A DNA stretch of 64,000 bases. Origin: Vibrio sp. 10N.286.49.B1. Lineage in GTDB: Bacteria > Pseudomonadota > Gammaproteobacteria > Enterobacterales > Vibrionaceae. The position numbers and the translations under genes were made by a program. The stretch lies in assembly GCF_002873335.1 (NCBI RefSeq), contig NZ_MCUW01000027.1:158410-222409 (forward strand). The letters are read 5' to 3'. Each line of letters starts with the position of its first letter. The first letter of the stretch is position 1. This document shows, piece by piece, positions 36,845 to 45,672 of this stretch. The notes beneath the pieces were generated by a model. It saw nothing but the letters and a program-made list of their open reading frames with translations, was not told where the DNA came from and did not search any database.

Positions 36845-38503
36845 TTAAGGCTGACTTGTCACATCGATAGTACTCACTATCTGTTTTATTTCTTGGATTA
36901 TATGGATACCGTCTTCTTGAGCGATCTCTCGTTGCTCTCGTAAGATGGCACTCAGTACATCCTTTGTGGTTAATGGGTTTGCCAACACGACTCGAAAAAC
37001 AATCGTATTCAGCTTATTCCATTGAATTGGATTTAACTGAGTCCGTGAAACAAAAGAACGACCGGTTTCACGCTGTTTCTTTTGAATGAGTTTCGTTAAT
37101 TCGTTTAAAAGCTCATGAATCTGAGTTTGTGTCGGTGCATCGGCATTGCTGAGTGCTTGTTTTATTGATGCAGGTACATAACGATAGGTGAGTAGACATA
37201 ACTCGGGCTTTGAAACTAATTCAAAATCGTTTTGCTGGCCGATGAGATCTGCAAAATACGCGGCTTTTTCGATACTTTGGTTAATGAGTAATTCGTAGCC
37301 TGGTCGACTAATAATGTGCATTGCCGCGTAAACGAGCATCGCCATCCCGGAACGTGATCCTTCCAACGTGTGGCTGCCAAGATCTTTCGAACCCTTACGC
37401 AAAATATATTGCGCATGATGTTCAATACTCTTCATCGCCTCAGGATTTTTGAAAAGCACCATCCCAGCACCCATAGGGATATAGAGTTGTTTATGTGCAT
37501 CAATAGTTACCGAGTCGGCTAACTCAATACCATCAAGTAAATGACGATATTTATCAGACATTAAGGTCGCACCACCCCAAGCTGCGTCTACATGAAAATG
37601 ACAGGCCTCTTGGGCGCATATTTTCGCTATTTCATGTAACGGATCGATATTGCCTGTTTCTGTCGTTCCTGCCACGCCAATAACGGCAAATGGTTTAATA
37701 CGTTGGCGTCCAAGTTCTGCAAATTTACGTTGTAAATCTTGTGGGCAAATACGGTTGTTATTGTCGGTTTTAACGGCGACTAAGCCTTCTTGACCGATGC
37801 CAAGTAAATCGGCTGCTTTTTTGAGAGAGTAGTGCCCACGCTCGGAGACGAGGATAGCGAGGCCTTCATAACCATAATGTTTCATGGCTTTGAAGAGACC
37901 TTCTTTTTCAACACCTTTAAATGGGCCATCGGCCTTTAATGCGTTATTTCTTGCTACCCACAGCGCAGTAATGTTAGCGATGGTGCCACCTGAGCAAAAA
38001 GCCCCAAGAGAATGATTGGCACTGTGCATCCAACGTTGATAGAAAGATTCATTTTGAGAATAAATGAGCTTATGAAGCATGCCAATGACTTGACGCTCTA
38101 GCGGCGTAAATGCTTTAGAGGTTTCTATCTTAACGAGGTTTTGATTGAGCGCGATCATAATCTTCGATAGCGGCATCAAAAAGTACGGCAGTGCAGATGT
38201 CATGTGGCCAATGAAGCTTGGCGATGAGGTATGCACAGAGTGAGACACAAGCGTATCTAGCAGGTGTTTCGTGTGCTCGGATACAAACTCCGGTTGCTCA
38301 GGGATGACTGCACTTGAGAAATCTTTTTCAATTTCATGCAGTGGTTTTTCTTCCGCAACGATGTGCTCACGCAAAAACTCATTTAGGTTGCGCGATAAGC
38401 TCTCTTCGATTTGTGTCAGAGTAGAATCTGGTCCTTCAGGGATAGTGAATATGCGAAGAAGGCTCTCAAAGCTGACGTTTGCGATTTTTTGCTCAGATAC
38501 CAT
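36845..38503 (-). CDS. panP: Aspartate 1-decarboxylase, PLP-dependent
   Basis: 552 residues, group II decarboxylase fold. The PLP lysine is in TIDAHKQLYIP; other landmarks are FCSGGTIANITALWVARN (phosphate cup), HVDAAWGGATL (cofactor Asp) and GSRSGMAML. Length and the Vibrio-specific N-terminus match PanP, described in Vibrio fischeri, which makes beta-alanine for coenzyme A when PanD is absent; older annotations call it glutamate decarboxylase. It stands alone between hexR and a terminator. Cytoplasmic. Confidence 0.9.
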   Translation of the reverse strand: MVSEQKIANVSFESLLRIFTIPEGPDSTLTQIEESLSRNLNEFLREHIVAEEKPLHEIEKDFSSAVIPEQPEFVSEHTKHLLDTLVSHSVHTSSPSFIGHMTSALPYFLMPLSKIMIALNQNLVKIETSKAFTPLERQVIGMLHKLIYSQNESFYQRWMHSANHSLGAFCSGGTIANITALWVARNNALKADGPFKGVEKEGLFKAMKHYGYEGLAILVSERGHYSLKKAADLLGIGQEGLVAVKTDNNNRICPQDLQRKFAELGRQRIKPFAVIGVAGTTETGNIDPLHEIAKICAQEACHFHVDAAWGGATLMSDKYRHLLDGIELADSVTIDAHKQLYIPMGAGMVLFKNPEAMKSIEHHAQYILRKGSKDLGSHTLEGSRSGMAMLVYAAMHIISRPGYELLINQSIEKAAYFADLIGQQNDFELVSKPELCLLTYRYVPASIKQALSNADAPTQTQIHELLNELTKLIQKKQRETGRSFVSRTQLNPIQWNKLNTIVFRVVLANPLTTKDVLSAILREQREIAQEDGIHIIQEIKQIVSTIDVTSQP

Positions 38504-38644
38504 ATCGTAATCTACTAATATTCTATTGTTGCAAGCGGCACAATCTAAACCAAATTAATATAAATGTCTTCCAAAAATTGGAGTGAGAACTAAAGTTTCA
38601 GTGTGCTACAAATAATATGAGTGGGTTTTGGTTAATTTAAAGAC

Positions 38645-38672
38645 AAAAGCTGACGCAGGCGTCAGCTTTTTT
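38645..38672. terminator. Strong hairpin between panP and the next gene
   Basis: AAAAGCTGACG and CGTCAGCTTTT form a stem with T-runs on both strands; on the minus strand it lies between panP's promoter and the end of the small periplasmic gene, whose transcript it should stop. Confidence 0.75.
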
Positions 38673-38687
38673 GTAAAACAATAAAGG

Positions 38688-39200
38688 CTACAGACACTTC
38701 ATCGTTTCAACTTTTTCAATGGATTCGTTGTATGAGTTGAGTGCTTTCTCAATTTTCTTTGGATGACTGAGCAGCTCAGCAAAAGCACTGCGTAGTTCAT
38801 AATTTTGCTCATGTGGTGTCGCTTGGCGATCGGCAAAACTGGTTGCGGCTATTTTACCCAATTCGTCGTTTCGTTGAGCGAGCGCTTTGACGTCTTTTTG
38901 TTCTAGCTGAAGCCAGCTTTCTACTGGGCGTTCAGTAGACACTTTATTCGTATCATTATCTAGGTAGTAATGAACCGCCGCTCGATTGAGCTCGAAGTGA
39001 TTCTTACGTCCCTCGAGGAACCATTCACTCACGTCTTGTAATTCAGGGTATTGTTCAGTCGTTAAACCTATCAGGTCTTGGTACCAATGAATCGAGGCGT
39101 CAATATAGGCATCGTACTTATTCGATAGGCATTGGGTATCTGCAGCAAGCGAAGAGAACGAGGTCGATGCGAACATCATAGCAACAAGCCATTTTTTCAT
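38688..39200 (-). CDS. Uncharacterised periplasmic protein
   Basis: 170 residues with a clear Sec signal (MKKWLVAMMFASTSFSSLAA). The mature part is helical and charged, with one Cys near each end (TQCLSN and MKCL), which could form a disulfide closing the fold. No named family recognised. It lies 88 bases downstream of lysO on the same strand, with a hairpin after it; an operon with lysO is possible. Function unknown. Confidence 0.78.
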   Translation of the reverse strand: MKKWLVAMMFASTSFSSLAADTQCLSNKYDAYIDASIHWYQDLIGLTTEQYPELQDVSEWFLEGRKNHFELNRAAVHYYLDNDTNKVSTERPVESWLQLEQKDVKALAQRNDELGKIAATSFADRQATPHEQNYELRSAFAELLSHPKKIEKALNSYNESIEKVETMKCL

Positions 39201-39288
39201 TATTTATTCCTTTAATGGGCTGAATTTATTTAATTATAATTATGCGAAAGCGGGCAGTATAGCGGCTTTGCGCTAAAAAACCTGAGAT

Positions 39289-40194
39289 CTAACTTCCAAG
39301 AGATACAAAGAACAGCATTAAAACAGGCACAAGTAAGCTAAGAATAAAACCACTGACAATCGCCACAGGCACACACTTTACGCCACCGGTATTCTGAATA
39401 ATAGGGAGGGTAAAGTCCATTGCCGTTGCGCCAGCATAACCAATGGCTGTGCTTGGTTTTTTTTGAATTAGAAGAGGGATGAATACCAGTGCGACAAGTT
39501 CTCGCAAAAGCTCAATCATGAAGGATGCACCACCAAAAACAGGGCCGAACGCATCACCCATTAAAATGCCAGCCAATGAGTACCAACCAAACCCCGATGC
39601 CATTGCAAGGCCTTGGTAGGTTGGAATGCCCAATACTAATGCGGCGATGAACCCGCCAAACAAAGAGCTGAGTACGATAACAACCGCAATCGCCATGCCT
39701 TGTTTGTTCACGAGGATCTGTTTAAGTGTTAAGCCGCTGTTCCTTAGTTGAATACCAATGAAGAATAACAATGCAAATAGGATCCACTCACTTGCGGCTT
39801 CAACCCAGTCGAGGCCCAGCGGTAACAGCAGGCCAATCGCGAGCCCACTTCCCACCACGAAGATGAGTTTTAATGACTCAAGTGCCATTTTAGAAAGCGG
39901 CAGTGTCGATGTTTTTGTTTCGGTCTTTAATGGTAAAACGCGGTCGATGATGGGTAAACACAATAAGTTACAGATACTAATGATGCCAAAAAAGGTGACC
40001 GTCATCGTAATAATGGTTTTCAGGTTACTGCCAAAATCTTCTAGCGCAGCCAAGCTTAAGCCCATCAAAAACAAGATCACGTAGATAAGCCATGACGTCG
40101 CTTGATTGATTTTGTTGAGCAGCTCGTCGCGAGAAATAGAAAAAAGATAGCCGATGACGAGCGGCGCAAAGATAAACAACATGCCGGAAAACAT
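39289..40194 (-). CDS. lysO: LysO (YbjE) family lysine exporter
   Basis: 301 residues, about eight membrane helices. Collinear with E. coli LysO: GYLFSISRDELLNKINQ, KMALESLKLIFVVGSGLAIG, GIQLRNSGLTLKQI, GFGWYSLAGI, GATAMDFTLPI. LysO exports L-lysine and toxic analogues; in E. coli it is activated by ArgP. A 23-bp palindrome lies 20-42 bases upstream of the start and is likely part of its control. The small periplasmic protein gene follows on the same strand. Confidence 0.92.
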   Translation of the reverse strand: MFSGMLFIFAPLVIGYLFSISRDELLNKINQATSWLIYVILFLMGLSLAALEDFGSNLKTIITMTVTFFGIISICNLLCLPIIDRVLPLKTETKTSTLPLSKMALESLKLIFVVGSGLAIGLLLPLGLDWVEAASEWILFALLFFIGIQLRNSGLTLKQILVNKQGMAIAVVIVLSSLFGGFIAALVLGIPTYQGLAMASGFGWYSLAGILMGDAFGPVFGGASFMIELLRELVALVFIPLLIQKKPSTAIGYAGATAMDFTLPIIQNTGGVKCVPVAIVSGFILSLLVPVLMLFFVSLGS

Positions 40195-40213
40195 AAACTC
40201 ACAAACCCTACGT

Positions 40214-40236
40214 ACACAATATGACGCATATTGTGT
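40214..40236. promoter_or_regulatory. 23-bp perfect palindrome upstream of lysO
   Basis: ACACAATATG (40214-40223) and CATATTGTGT (40227-40236) are exactly complementary around ACG. No T-tract follows in the minus direction, and it lies between the HDOD stop and the lysO start. Operator is more likely than terminator. Confidence 0.55.
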
Positions 40237-40277
40237 AGTGTTTGCGCTTTAAAAACAAGCAGGTAGCGGAAGTGTTT

Positions 40278-41201
40278 CTACATGCCAGAGCTTCGCATCA
40301 CGTCTGCTGTTTGAGTGGCAAATTCAGATTCAACCATATTAGTCAACTGATACAAGACCTCGGCACCATCAAGGTTAATCTCTACCTCATGCTCCTCGAG
40401 GGCTTCGTTGTCTTGCTTACGATACAAGAGGATGTGATTCGCAATCCTAGCAATATCGAGGTAGGACACCTCAGGGCGATCGGTAGCTTTGACTTTGTTG
40501 GATGCAACTTCGATGAAATCTTGATCAAAGGACCAAGTTTTCAGTACCTGCTCACTCACCACCGGGCAACGCGAATGAAAGATTTGCATGGCAAGATCAG
40601 GATCTAAGTAGTTGCCTTTTTCTAAGTACAAGTGATATTCATTCACTAAGCAAAAAAGCCCAATGTCAGCAAGGAATCCGACCAATAACGCTTTTTCTTG
40701 TTCCAAGTACCCATAGGTTTCTTTAGATTGTTCCTGAAAGGCTCGAGTGACAAGAACCATCGTTGCAGCTAGCTCTCGAGAGACTGCCGCGCTTTGTATC
40801 AATACGCTTTTGCAGTTGTCCGTAAGGTTCACGGAGTGTTTTAGCATTTCAATCGATTGTGCAGTAACAATGTCTCTTACTCGAAGTATGCCTAATCGTG
40901 AAACCGCAGTATGCAAGTCATTACAAGTGATGTTTCTTCTATTAAAGACGACAGAGTTTGATACTCGCAACACAATAGCCGCTAGGCCTGGATCGTCGAG
41001 TAGGCATTCGGCGATCTCAGAAATGCCTGTTGACTCAAGCGTGCAAAGTTTTTGTATTCTCAACACAACTTCGGAAATTGGGGGTAAGGAGATTTTACCC
41101 GTATTTATGGACTGTTCGACAAGTTCAGCAAATTCTGTTTCTAAGCTTTCAATCAGCAGTTGTTGGTTATCAGGGAGCCAGTAAAACGATAAGTGATTCA
41201 T
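40278..41201 (-). CDS. HDOD-domain signalling protein
   Basis: 307 residues from the ATG at 41201. The HDOD domain (about 40-235) shows LPPISEVVLRIQKL, IAECLLDDPGLAAIVLRVSNS, AVSRLGILRVRDIV and FLADIGLFCLV. It belongs to the HD fold but lacks the paired metal-binding HD residues of HD-GYP enzymes, so it is probably a scaffold for regulation, not an enzyme. HDOD proteins act in motility, biofilm and competence-related control in several proteobacteria. It diverges from tfoX. A short C-terminal extension (about 245-307) has no recognised domain. Confidence 0.85.
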   Translation of the reverse strand: MNHLSFYWLPDNQQLLIESLETEFAELVEQSINTGKISLPPISEVVLRIQKLCTLESTGISEIAECLLDDPGLAAIVLRVSNSVVFNRRNITCNDLHTAVSRLGILRVRDIVTAQSIEMLKHSVNLTDNCKSVLIQSAAVSRELAATMVLVTRAFQEQSKETYGYLEQEKALLVGFLADIGLFCLVNEYHLYLEKGNYLDPDLAMQIFHSRCPVVSEQVLKTWSFDQDFIEVASNKVKATDRPEVSYLDIARIANHILLYRKQDNEALEEHEVEINLDGAEVLYQLTNMVESEFATQTADVMRSSGM

Positions 41202-41583
41202 AGGACTTCGACAGCAAAATATCAACCTCCAGTTTACCTTTCCTTGCTTGCAATTGACAATATCCTTAGTGTGTAAATATATGACAAGTCAATTGTTTGA
41301 CGTTTAAAACAGCGTTCAAGTATTGATAATAATGGCACTAAGACTATGGATGCGATCAACGTGAAGTGACTCGCATTTATAGGTCGCTGTCGTTTTATAA
41401 CTGTGATGCTGCACCAGACTTAATTTGCATACTGAACTATGATTAATGCAAATTATATAAAAGAAAAGAGGTGAGCGCATAACACGCCTTACCTAGATAT
41501 TAAGAACAATTTTTTTGCTTTATGCAATGCTGCTTTTCTGGTGATCACATTAATCGGGGTAATGGATTAAAGGATCAATGGAA
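41202..41583. other. 382-base divergent spacer upstream of tfoX
   Basis: Carries both promoters and the tfoX leader. I looked for the c-di-GMP (GEMM) riboswitch known upstream of V. cholerae tfoY and did not see its core, which supports tfoX over tfoY. TGGTGATCACATTA (41540-41553) is a short palindrome near the start codon. Confidence 0.45.
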
Positions 41584-42177
41584 ATGATTGAACAAAAGTT
41601 TTACAACTATACAACCAAGTTTGGTGAATCTCAAAAACGCTCTATGTTTGGTGGTACTGGCTTATTTCAACAAGGAGCCATGTATGCACTAGTGAGCAAT
41701 GACCGCGTTTTTATTCGTGGAGGCTCTGATCTTGATAATGTGCTAAATGAACTGGGATGTGACAAATTTAAGCACGTGAAAAAGCAATCAATAGCGACGG
41801 TTAACTATTACGACATTACAGAGATATTTGTGTCTAACGCAGCCTGTTTACACGACGTCGTCAAAACATCTATTGATAACTCGGTAAACCAACGAAGCAC
41901 AAAAAAGGCTATCGAAAATAGACGCTTGCGCGATCTACCTAATATGCAATTGACCTTGGAACGAATGGTGAAAAAGTCTGGGATCGATGATGTAAAAACA
42001 TTTTTGGAGTTAGGTGCACCAAAAGTCTTCAATCGTGTTAAACGCACTTATGGCAATGACGTTGATGTGAAATTGTTATGGAAATTTGCCGGCGCCGTTG
42101 ATGGTGTGCATTGGAAGTTGATTCAAGACCCGATGAAACAGCAACTCCTCGATAACTGTACGCAGATTGAGTCGTAA
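41584..42177 (+). CDS. tfoX: TfoX-family competence regulator
   Basis: 197 residues from the ATG at 41584, nine bases after AGGA; the ATG at 41578 is too close to it. N-terminal TfoX_N domain (KRSMFGGTGLF, MYALVSNDRVFIRGG, VNYYDITEIF) and C-terminal TfoX_C helix-hairpin domain (LRDLPNMQLTLERMVKKSGIDDV, LLWKFAGAVDGVHW). TfoX turns on DNA uptake and type VI secretion genes in response to chitin; its paralogue TfoY controls motility and defence. Neighbours (HDOD gene, kinase/receiver pair, serC) match the position I recall for V. cholerae tfoX (VC1153), and no GEMM riboswitch is seen. TfoR sRNA control of the leader cannot be judged by eye. Confidence 0.85.
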   Translation: MIEQKFYNYTTKFGESQKRSMFGGTGLFQQGAMYALVSNDRVFIRGGSDLDNVLNELGCDKFKHVKKQSIATVNYYDITEIFVSNAACLHDVVKTSIDNSVNQRSTKKAIENRRLRDLPNMQLTLERMVKKSGIDDVKTFLELGAPKVFNRVKRTYGNDVDVKLLWKFAGAVDGVHWKLIQDPMKQQLLDNCTQIES

Positions 42178-42194
42178 CTGAAGCTTACAAAACG

Positions 42195-42225
42195 AAAAAG
42201 GTCGCGTTTAAACGCGACCTTTTTT
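42195..42225. terminator. Bidirectional terminator tfoX / outer-membrane gene
   Basis: AAAAAGGTCGCGTTT and AAACGCGACCTTTTT form one continuous perfect palindrome with T-runs on both strands. Confidence 0.92.
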
Positions 42226-42241
42226 ATTCACTTGTTTATAT

Positions 42242-42787
42242 CTAAAATGCGAAACGAGCAGTGAACAATAATTGGTCGCCATAGATATGATTGATGCGAC
42301 CCTCTAAGCCCAGAGAAAATAGCTCAGTAGAGTGGAAGCGTCCATAAACACTTCCCATCCATTGGTCTTTATCGCCAACGTTGAGGTAACCCGCTTTGCC
42401 ACCAATTTCTAGTTGTGGACCTAACCATTGGCGAACACCTAGATTGACTTCCATGCCAGTATCCGTTTTGTGGTTATCACCATCATCGTGGATATGCGCA
42501 AGCATTTCACCCGTGAAGTCCGCCCAGTTGTTTACAGGGGCGTGAAAACCAACACCACCAGTAAAGTCATAGTCGCCTTCGAATTTAGAGTCGATACTAC
42601 CCACAATGTGTGCATTCGGGTGAATTGATTTGCTCATACCTGCACCAAAAGTCATTGGGCCAGCACCAATTCGAGCTTCTGCATAATCGTAGCTAAAGTT
42701 ACTCATCGTGGCTTGATTTTGCTCTTGTTCTGCAAAAGCGTGCTGCGATGTTACTACCATTAATGCAGCTAAAAGAGTCTTGCGCAT
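42242..42787 (-). CDS. Small outer-membrane beta-barrel-like protein
   Basis: 181 residues. Signal peptide MRKTLLAALMVVTSQHAFA, then alternating amphipathic strands and a C-terminal Phe (LLFTARFAF) as in eight-stranded OmpA/OmpX-sized barrels. A short HIHDDGDNHKTD loop is rich in His and Asp and could bind a metal. No named family recognised; I recall a hypothetical protein in this position in V. cholerae. RBS region AAGGTTTAC is upstream. Ends in a strong terminator. Confidence 0.8.
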   Translation of the reverse strand: MRKTLLAALMVVTSQHAFAEQEQNQATMSNFSYDYAEARIGAGPMTFGAGMSKSIHPNAHIVGSIDSKFEGDYDFTGGVGFHAPVNNWADFTGEMLAHIHDDGDNHKTDTGMEVNLGVRQWLGPQLEIGGKAGYLNVGDKDQWMGSVYGRFHSTELFSLGLEGRINHIYGDQLLFTARFAF

Positions 42788-43081
42788 AATCTATGTAAAC
42801 CTTTTTGTTTGATTTTAGTTCCTTGCACCTAAGTGCGCGCTGCGTATTACTTTTTGACAGCGAATGATATGTGGACATAATAATCGAAAGTGTCCATCAA
42901 TCACCAACAAAATGTGTCGTCAACGTGTGTAAATTCCCAAAAAATGACATAGCCATACAAATTTCGACCAATGTTGTGCTGACTATTGAGGGAAAAGACA
43001 TTTCATAGTGGCCATGGATGTCGGATTCAAGACCTCACCTCACAAATAAATCGAAGAATTCATCAAAAGTATGGTCATGGT

Positions 43082-43579
43082 TTAGTCGCCATAACTGAGA
43101 CGATTGTCTGATAAAGCATTAAATATTCGCTCGGTATCTAGGATACGTGCCCAAGGGGCGAGTTCAGGTTCATTTTCTATCATATAGGTCGTCAGTTGCT
43201 GTTTTATGACTTCTCTAAGCTCGTCACCACGCCAAGGCTTGCTGATAAAAAAATCAAGACAGGAGTGATTGACCGCTTCTATCGTGTCTTCATGACCGGC
43301 TTGGCCTGTGAGTAAGATTTTTCGGCTATTTCGCGTGGGTTTATCTTGACTGAGTTCGATGAGAAAGCTGACACCCGTCTCCCCAGGCATAATGTGATCA
43401 CATAAAATGAGGGCGAGTGGAACTTGTTCGTTTCGTTGCTCGTCGATGATTTCCTTAGCCTCTGAAACCGATTCAGCCCCCTCTATTATGAAGTGTTCTT
43501 CAAAATCGGATAGGTCTTGTAGTACGCTGTCGAGAACTTCTCGCTCGTCATCAACACAGACAATCAAATACTCTTTCAT
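43082..43579 (-). CDS. Single-domain response regulator with C-terminal extension
   Basis: 165 residues. The receiver (1-125) has D10/D11, the phospho-acceptor D61 in LILCDHIMPGETG, the switch Thr in LLTGQ and Lys in ISKPWRGDEL. About 40 extra residues follow with no DNA-binding or enzyme domain. AAAGGAG lies nine bases before the ATG, 13 bases after the kinase stop, so it is the second gene of a two-gene operon. Similar extension and sequence in the kinase's own N-terminal domain (HEKNDLLRFSALLD versus ENEPELAPWARILD) show the two receivers are paralogous. The output is unknown; it may act by protein contact. Confidence 0.9.
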   Translation of the reverse strand: MKEYLIVCVDDEREVLDSVLQDLSDFEEHFIIEGAESVSEAKEIIDEQRNEQVPLALILCDHIMPGETGVSFLIELSQDKPTRNSRKILLTGQAGHEDTIEAVNHSCLDFFISKPWRGDELREVIKQQLTTYMIENEPELAPWARILDTERIFNALSDNRLSYGD

Positions 43580-43592
43580 TGTTGTTCTCCTT

Positions 43593-45542
43593 TTAGGCGT
43601 AGGTCGCTTCTAACGGAATATAAACGGACATATTTGTGTAGAGCCCGATCTCAGACTCGACCTCAATCCAACCTTTGTGTTGCGCCAAGATCTGTTGGCA
43701 GACCGAAAGTCCAATTCCCAACCCAAAATTGCCTTCTTTTTTCGTTGTGTAATTCAGTTCAAAAATAGCGCTTTGTTGTTCGAGTGGGATACCTGCGCCA
43801 TTATCAATAAACTGGTACACCGCGTAATGAAGGCCTTGGCGGTACTCGGTGTTGGTATGAATTTGAAGTTGACCATTATTGGGCATTGCATCTAATGCGT
43901 TCGATACTAAATTCGTCCAGACCTGTTGCAACGCAATGGGCATGCAATGAATCTTAGGGATGGATCCATACTCTTTAATGACATCGTGATGCTTAAGACG
44001 ATTTTCAAATATCACAAGAGTGTCTTCAATCCCTTCATGTAAATCGACAAGCTCATAAGACTCGTTGTCCGGCCGCGCATACCCTTTTAGGCTTTTCACC
44101 ATATCAGCAATTCGCTGGGCACAAACCTGAATGGAGCGGAGAGTTGAACCCGACAATTGGTATTGTTCAAGTTGGATTATTTTTTGTGTGAGTTGTTCTG
44201 GTGAGGTACGGGCTAATGCCAATAAATCATGATCATTGTGGAGATTAAGTTGGACGATACGTTTAGCTAAGCGGCGGTCAGTAATCGTGCCTTGTAAGGT
44301 TTTCGTTCTCGTCCGCAGTTCCGATGTTGATAGTGGCTTGGACAAGCGAGCCTCTTCAAACACGTCAATGCCGGAAGCGCGGTTATTTGTGTGACCGTCT
44401 TGTCGAAGGATTCGTCCAATACTTTCTGTTACCGTGTCAGCGCCGCGCAGTATCGCTGATACGGGGTTATTTAGTTCATGCGCAACGCCGGCGACAAGTT
44501 GCCCAAGCATCGCCATTTTTTCTTGGTCGATGAGTTGTAAGTGTGCTGATTCTAGTGATTCAAGCGTCTTTTGTAGTTGAAGTTTTGTATTAATGCTGCG
44601 CTGGAGCCGTCGATTAAAATGACGGAGTAGAAGGTTGGTAAATAAGGGCAATAGATCGGTGTTGGAGTGCATGACTTGCGTAAAGACTTGGCGGTCCAGT
44701 TTGATGACCTGCGTTCTTGTGAGTGTCATTGCCGTTGAGAATGAGCATTCACCGGTAACGAATGACATACCCCCGACAATGCCCCCTTTACTGTGGCGTA
44801 CTACCTCACGCTGTTGACCCTGCTCATCTTTCTTATAGAGGGCGACCTGACCTTCAACGATGAACCATAGAAATTGATTGGCTTGCCCTTCGGCTGTGAG
44901 TAAATGTTCAGGAGAATAGTGCCTAACCGCTTTGGTTTCGTCATTTTTTGTAAAAAATGCCAGCAAAGCTTGTATTACTTGTGCGGCGAGCGCGTCATCT
45001 GAAAGGTCATGAAAATCATGAATAAAGCTTGCCCGATAAGAATGCATTTTTTGTTCAATGTGTGCTCTCATTATTTTTTGCTGATCGAGAAGGGCACTGA
45101 AACGTAGCAGGTCATTTTTCTCATGATTGACAATGAACGTAGTAAGCTCTTTTTTAAGGGTTTTGTGTAGAATGACGTCGTCGATAGGCAGGCTGATACA
45201 GTGATCTAACTGTCCTTCATTGACGGCATTGACAATAGCTTGAATGTCTTCAGAGTCGGTTTTAGTGACCAGTACCTTTCGGGCTGTTTGGGTGTGGTGT
45301 GATTGTTCCAGCTGGATAAGAAAGGCTCCACCATCGAATAACGCCGAATGCCGAGCAACAACAAGAGCAAGTTGCTGACCTTGCGAACCTATATGTTTTA
45401 ATAGGTCATCAGCCTCTAAGATTGACGTTGCGAGGTGGATGTCAAAATGTGATTGATACCGCGTCAACTCAGTGTCGAGCTGGTCGAGGTTAATCAAGTC
45501 GTTATCTAAACATAAGACAGCATATCGATTTTTAATCGGCAT
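43593..45542 (-). CDS. Histidine kinase with degenerate receiver and cyclic-nucleotide-binding domain
   Basis: 649 residues, soluble. Layout: receiver-like domain (1-135) in which the acceptor Asp is replaced (VVAR, R64) and the Lys is Leu (ISLPI); a cNMP-binding domain (about 200-310; EGQVALYKKDEQGQ, GGIVGGMSFVTGE); a coiled coil; HisKA with H355 in GVAHELNNP; a 70-residue insert (about 365-450) between the H-box and the second dimerisation helix; and HATPase (about 500-645; N box NLVSNALDA, G boxes DNGAGI and GLGIGLSVC). It should phosphorylate the adjacent response regulator. Cyclic-nucleotide binding is inferred, because some members of this fold bind no ligand. Confidence 0.9.
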   Translation of the reverse strand: MPIKNRYAVLCLDNDLINLDQLDTELTRYQSHFDIHLATSILEADDLLKHIGSQGQQLALVVARHSALFDGGAFLIQLEQSHHTQTARKVLVTKTDSEDIQAIVNAVNEGQLDHCISLPIDDVILHKTLKKELTTFIVNHEKNDLLRFSALLDQQKIMRAHIEQKMHSYRASFIHDFHDLSDDALAAQVIQALLAFFTKNDETKAVRHYSPEHLLTAEGQANQFLWFIVEGQVALYKKDEQGQQREVVRHSKGGIVGGMSFVTGECSFSTAMTLTRTQVIKLDRQVFTQVMHSNTDLLPLFTNLLLRHFNRRLQRSINTKLQLQKTLESLESAHLQLIDQEKMAMLGQLVAGVAHELNNPVSAILRGADTVTESIGRILRQDGHTNNRASGIDVFEEARLSKPLSTSELRTRTKTLQGTITDRRLAKRIVQLNLHNDHDLLALARTSPEQLTQKIIQLEQYQLSGSTLRSIQVCAQRIADMVKSLKGYARPDNESYELVDLHEGIEDTLVIFENRLKHHDVIKEYGSIPKIHCMPIALQQVWTNLVSNALDAMPNNGQLQIHTNTEYRQGLHYAVYQFIDNGAGIPLEQQSAIFELNYTTKKEGNFGLGIGLSVCQQILAQHKGWIEVESEIGLYTNMSVYIPLEATYA

Positions 45543-45672
45543 TATTTTCTAAACCTTGTCCCTGAGTTTCAAGTTCAATATAACAATAAAAAGCATAGGG
45601 TTATGAGAAGTAGGTATGAGATTGGAGATCCTACTAAGTTAGGTTAGACTGAATACAATACACACCAATCGA

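Noticed and set aside
40195..40277. Lysine riboswitch upstream of lysO
   Set aside because: The spacer is only 83 bases, too short for the L-box, and holds a palindrome instead.
41202..41583. c-di-GMP riboswitch upstream of the tfoX-family gene
   Set aside because: No recognisable GEMM core (cacGcAaAGGgcAAACC-like) on either strand, so the gene is called tfoX and not tfoY.
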